From Flavobacterium luteum (GTDB taxonomy: Bacteria; Bacteroidota; Bacteroidia; Flavobacteriales; Flavobacteriaceae), in the NCBI RefSeq assembly GCF_008806775.1, contig NZ_WAEM01000001.1, forward strand, positions 310,001-374,000: a DNA stretch of 64,000 nucleotides, written 5' to 3'. Positions 62,669 to 64,000 of the stretch are shown in pieces; the stretch's first letter is position 1, and each line of letters opens with the position of its first letter. The translations under genes were made by a program, and so were the position numbers. Under the pieces are notes generated by a model, which worked only from the letters and a program-made list of their open reading frames with translations, searched no databases and was not told the origin of the DNA.

Positions 62669-63319
62669 ATGAAAAAAACAAGAATGGTTTTAGGTCTGTC
62701 GCTGGTTGCGATTTCAGGTCTAATTTTTATGGCAGCGGATCACGCAGATGCTCCCGCTGTAACAGGTAATGCCAATGACATTACAGATGTGTATGCTTTT
62801 CAAGGGCAAGACACCAACAACATGGTATTTGTAGTAAATACACAAGGTTTGTTAACACCTGGAGCAACTGCTTTGGCAACATTTAATGAAAATGTACTAC
62901 AAGAGATTAACATTGACACTGATGGTGACAATGTAGAGGATTTAGTAATTCAAGCGATTAGAGATGGAAAAGAGATGCATTTCTTTGGTCCTTATGCGCC
63001 AAATAGCACGGGTGTTAATTCTACAATTAATAGTAAAGAGGAATCAGGTAAAGTTAAAATCACTCCTTATGGTAGTGCTCCAATTATTGAATCAGAGCAT
63101 GGCATGAAATTTTTTGCTGGACCAAGAGACGATCCTTTCTTTTTTGATTTAGGACAATTCAAACACATCCTTGCAGGAGAAGCCACAAGTTTTAATAATC
63201 CTGGAACTGACACTTTTGCAAGAACCAATGTTTTATCAACAATAATTGAATTGCCAAAATCAATGTTAGGAAATTCGTCAACTATTAATATTTGGGCAGT
63301 AACAGGTAAAAGACAATAA
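62669..63319 (+). CDS. DUF4331-type exported protein (N-terminal half)
   Basis: This 216-residue protein has an N-terminal signal (LGLSLVAISGLIFMAADHAD) and the DUF4331 opening DHADAPAVTGNANDITDVYAF, with FFAGPRDDPFFFDLGQF in the middle. DUF4331 proteins are usually longer; this one ends after VWAVT-like INIWAVTGKRQ. The second half of the family appears in the next gene. It is divergent from the ECF sigma/anti-sigma locus. Confidence 0.85.
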   Translation: MKKTRMVLGLSLVAISGLIFMAADHADAPAVTGNANDITDVYAFQGQDTNNMVFVVNTQGLLTPGATALATFNENVLQEINIDTDGDNVEDLVIQAIRDGKEMHFFGPYAPNSTGVNSTINSKEESGKVKITPYGSAPIIESEHGMKFFAGPRDDPFFFDLGQFKHILAGEATSFNNPGTDTFARTNVLSTIIELPKSMLGNSSTINIWAVTGKRQ

Positions 63320-63344
63320 ATTAATACTTTAAAAAATATATAAA

Positions 63345-63917
63345 ATGAAAACATTAAATTTTAAAATAATTGCAATCGCTTTTATCGGAGCTTCATCCCT
63401 TTTTGTAAGTTGTGATAACACTGATAGTACTAGTGAATCTAATACTGATCAAGCTGCTCGTAAAGGAAAAAAATTCAGCGGTACTTTTGTACAACAAGAT
63501 CAAATGGCTCGACCAGCAATAAATACTGTATTTATTGGTTCTGGAGCTCCAAAAGATGCTTTTAATGCTTCAATTCCATCTGAAATGGGAGCTTCATATC
63601 AAGGTATTTTTCAGTCCCGATTATTGGCTTTAAATTCTGGATATACTACCAATGCTTTAGGACAAACTGCTGCGCAATTAACGGGTTTATTATCTACAGA
63701 TGTTTTGAATGTTAGCAAAGTAGCTCCAACAACTTTTTTTGATGGTACTAATGTACTAACTGGAAGGAATGCTGCAGATGATGTTATTGATGTAGAATTA
63801 CTATTGATTTTTGGTGGACCAACTGGGGCATCAAATCCAGGATTAACTTCAGATCACGTTAATAGCAATGACAAATCGTTTACAGCTTCATTTCCTTACT
63901 TAGCATCTGCTTGGTAA
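63345..63917 (+). CDS. DUF4331-type lipoprotein (C-terminal half)
   Basis: This 190-residue protein has a lipobox (GASSLFVSCDN), then DQMARPAINTVF and the closing DVIDVELLLIFGGPTG...DHVNSNDKSFTASFPYLASAW, which is the C-terminal part of DUF4331 proteins. It starts 25 bases after the first half and is exported separately. It is a distinct gene with its own signal, so this is a split, and not a frameshift. Confidence 0.85.
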   Translation: MKTLNFKIIAIAFIGASSLFVSCDNTDSTSESNTDQAARKGKKFSGTFVQQDQMARPAINTVFIGSGAPKDAFNASIPSEMGASYQGIFQSRLLALNSGYTTNALGQTAAQLTGLLSTDVLNVSKVAPTTFFDGTNVLTGRNAADDVIDVELLLIFGGPTGASNPGLTSDHVNSNDKSFTASFPYLASAW

Positions 63918-63926
63918 ATTAATTCC

Positions 63927-63961
63927 ATTAGAGCCTATACTATTTAGGCTCTAATTTTTTA
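63927..63961 (+). terminator. Terminator after the DUF4331 pair
   Basis: ATTAGAGCCTA (63927-63937) is the exact reverse complement of TAGGCTCTAAT (63945-63955), followed by a T run. It lies just after the stop of the DUF4331 lipoprotein. Confidence 0.88.
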
Positions 63962-64000
63962 AAATGATAAAATAAATCATTTTAAAAAAAACCAAAAACA

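Overview
The window looks like chromosomal DNA of a Flavobacterium-type member of the Bacteroidota. Signs are the low GC content, -7 boxes of the TAnnTTTG type, the near absence of Shine-Dalgarno sequences, Bacteroidetes-type integrases, an RteC-domain protein, a degenerate RibBA-type protein, a fused ResB-CcsA protein and ECF sigma/anti-sigma pairs.

Layout. 1-10.47 kb is accessory DNA: GNAT enzymes, an AhpD-like protein, a thioesterase, a Vat-type acetyltransferase, a serine hydrolase, a LytS/LytTR two-component pair, a Crp-type regulator and a tyrosine integrase. 10.47-34.80 kb is an integrative element of about 24.3 kb. It is bounded by a 21-bp direct repeat of the 3' end of tRNA-Ser(UGA), has its own integrase beside the tRNA, and carries excisionase-like, replication/ATPase-like and RteC genes but no visible relaxase or conjugation genes. 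Both integrases sit in the same arrangement beside a copy of the tRNA 3' end, so the simplest reading is two related elements in tandem in one tRNA gene.

The element carries two kinds of cargo. The first is a defence block at 13-23.4 kb. It holds a palindrome-rich noncoding stretch; an XRE/ImmA-protease/phosphoribosyltransferase-like/NADAR operon; a CBASS-like operon with an LRAT-like protein, a patatin phospholipase, a CD-NTase and an E2-like protein with a SEC-C zinc motif; and a PIN-like nuclease paired with a membrane/SH3-like protein. The second is a redox and carbonyl-stress block at 26.2-33.3 kb. It holds an HxlR regulator, DJ-1/PfpI proteins including a DJ-1-hydrolase fusion, SDR enzymes, a potassium channel, a DMT transporter and an F420-reductase-like protein.

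From 34.8 kb rightwards the content is housekeeping: ribB, an LptF/G permease, LolA-like, ftsK, dgkA and tpx. An arsenic operon follows (arsR, DUF6428-like, methyltransferase, arsC-like, acr3), then a peroxide-defence cluster (thioredoxin-like, AhpC-like, KatG). After that come a decayed stretch with a WYL-regulator fragment, a DUF1501/DUF1800 pair, the ResB-CcsA fusion, a LuxR regulator, two ECF sigma/anti-sigma loci and a two-gene DUF4331 locus at the right edge.

The best candidates for under-described biology are the PRTase-like/NADAR operon, the CBASS locus with an LRAT-like extra gene, the PIN-like/SH3-like pair and the palindrome-rich region beside them.
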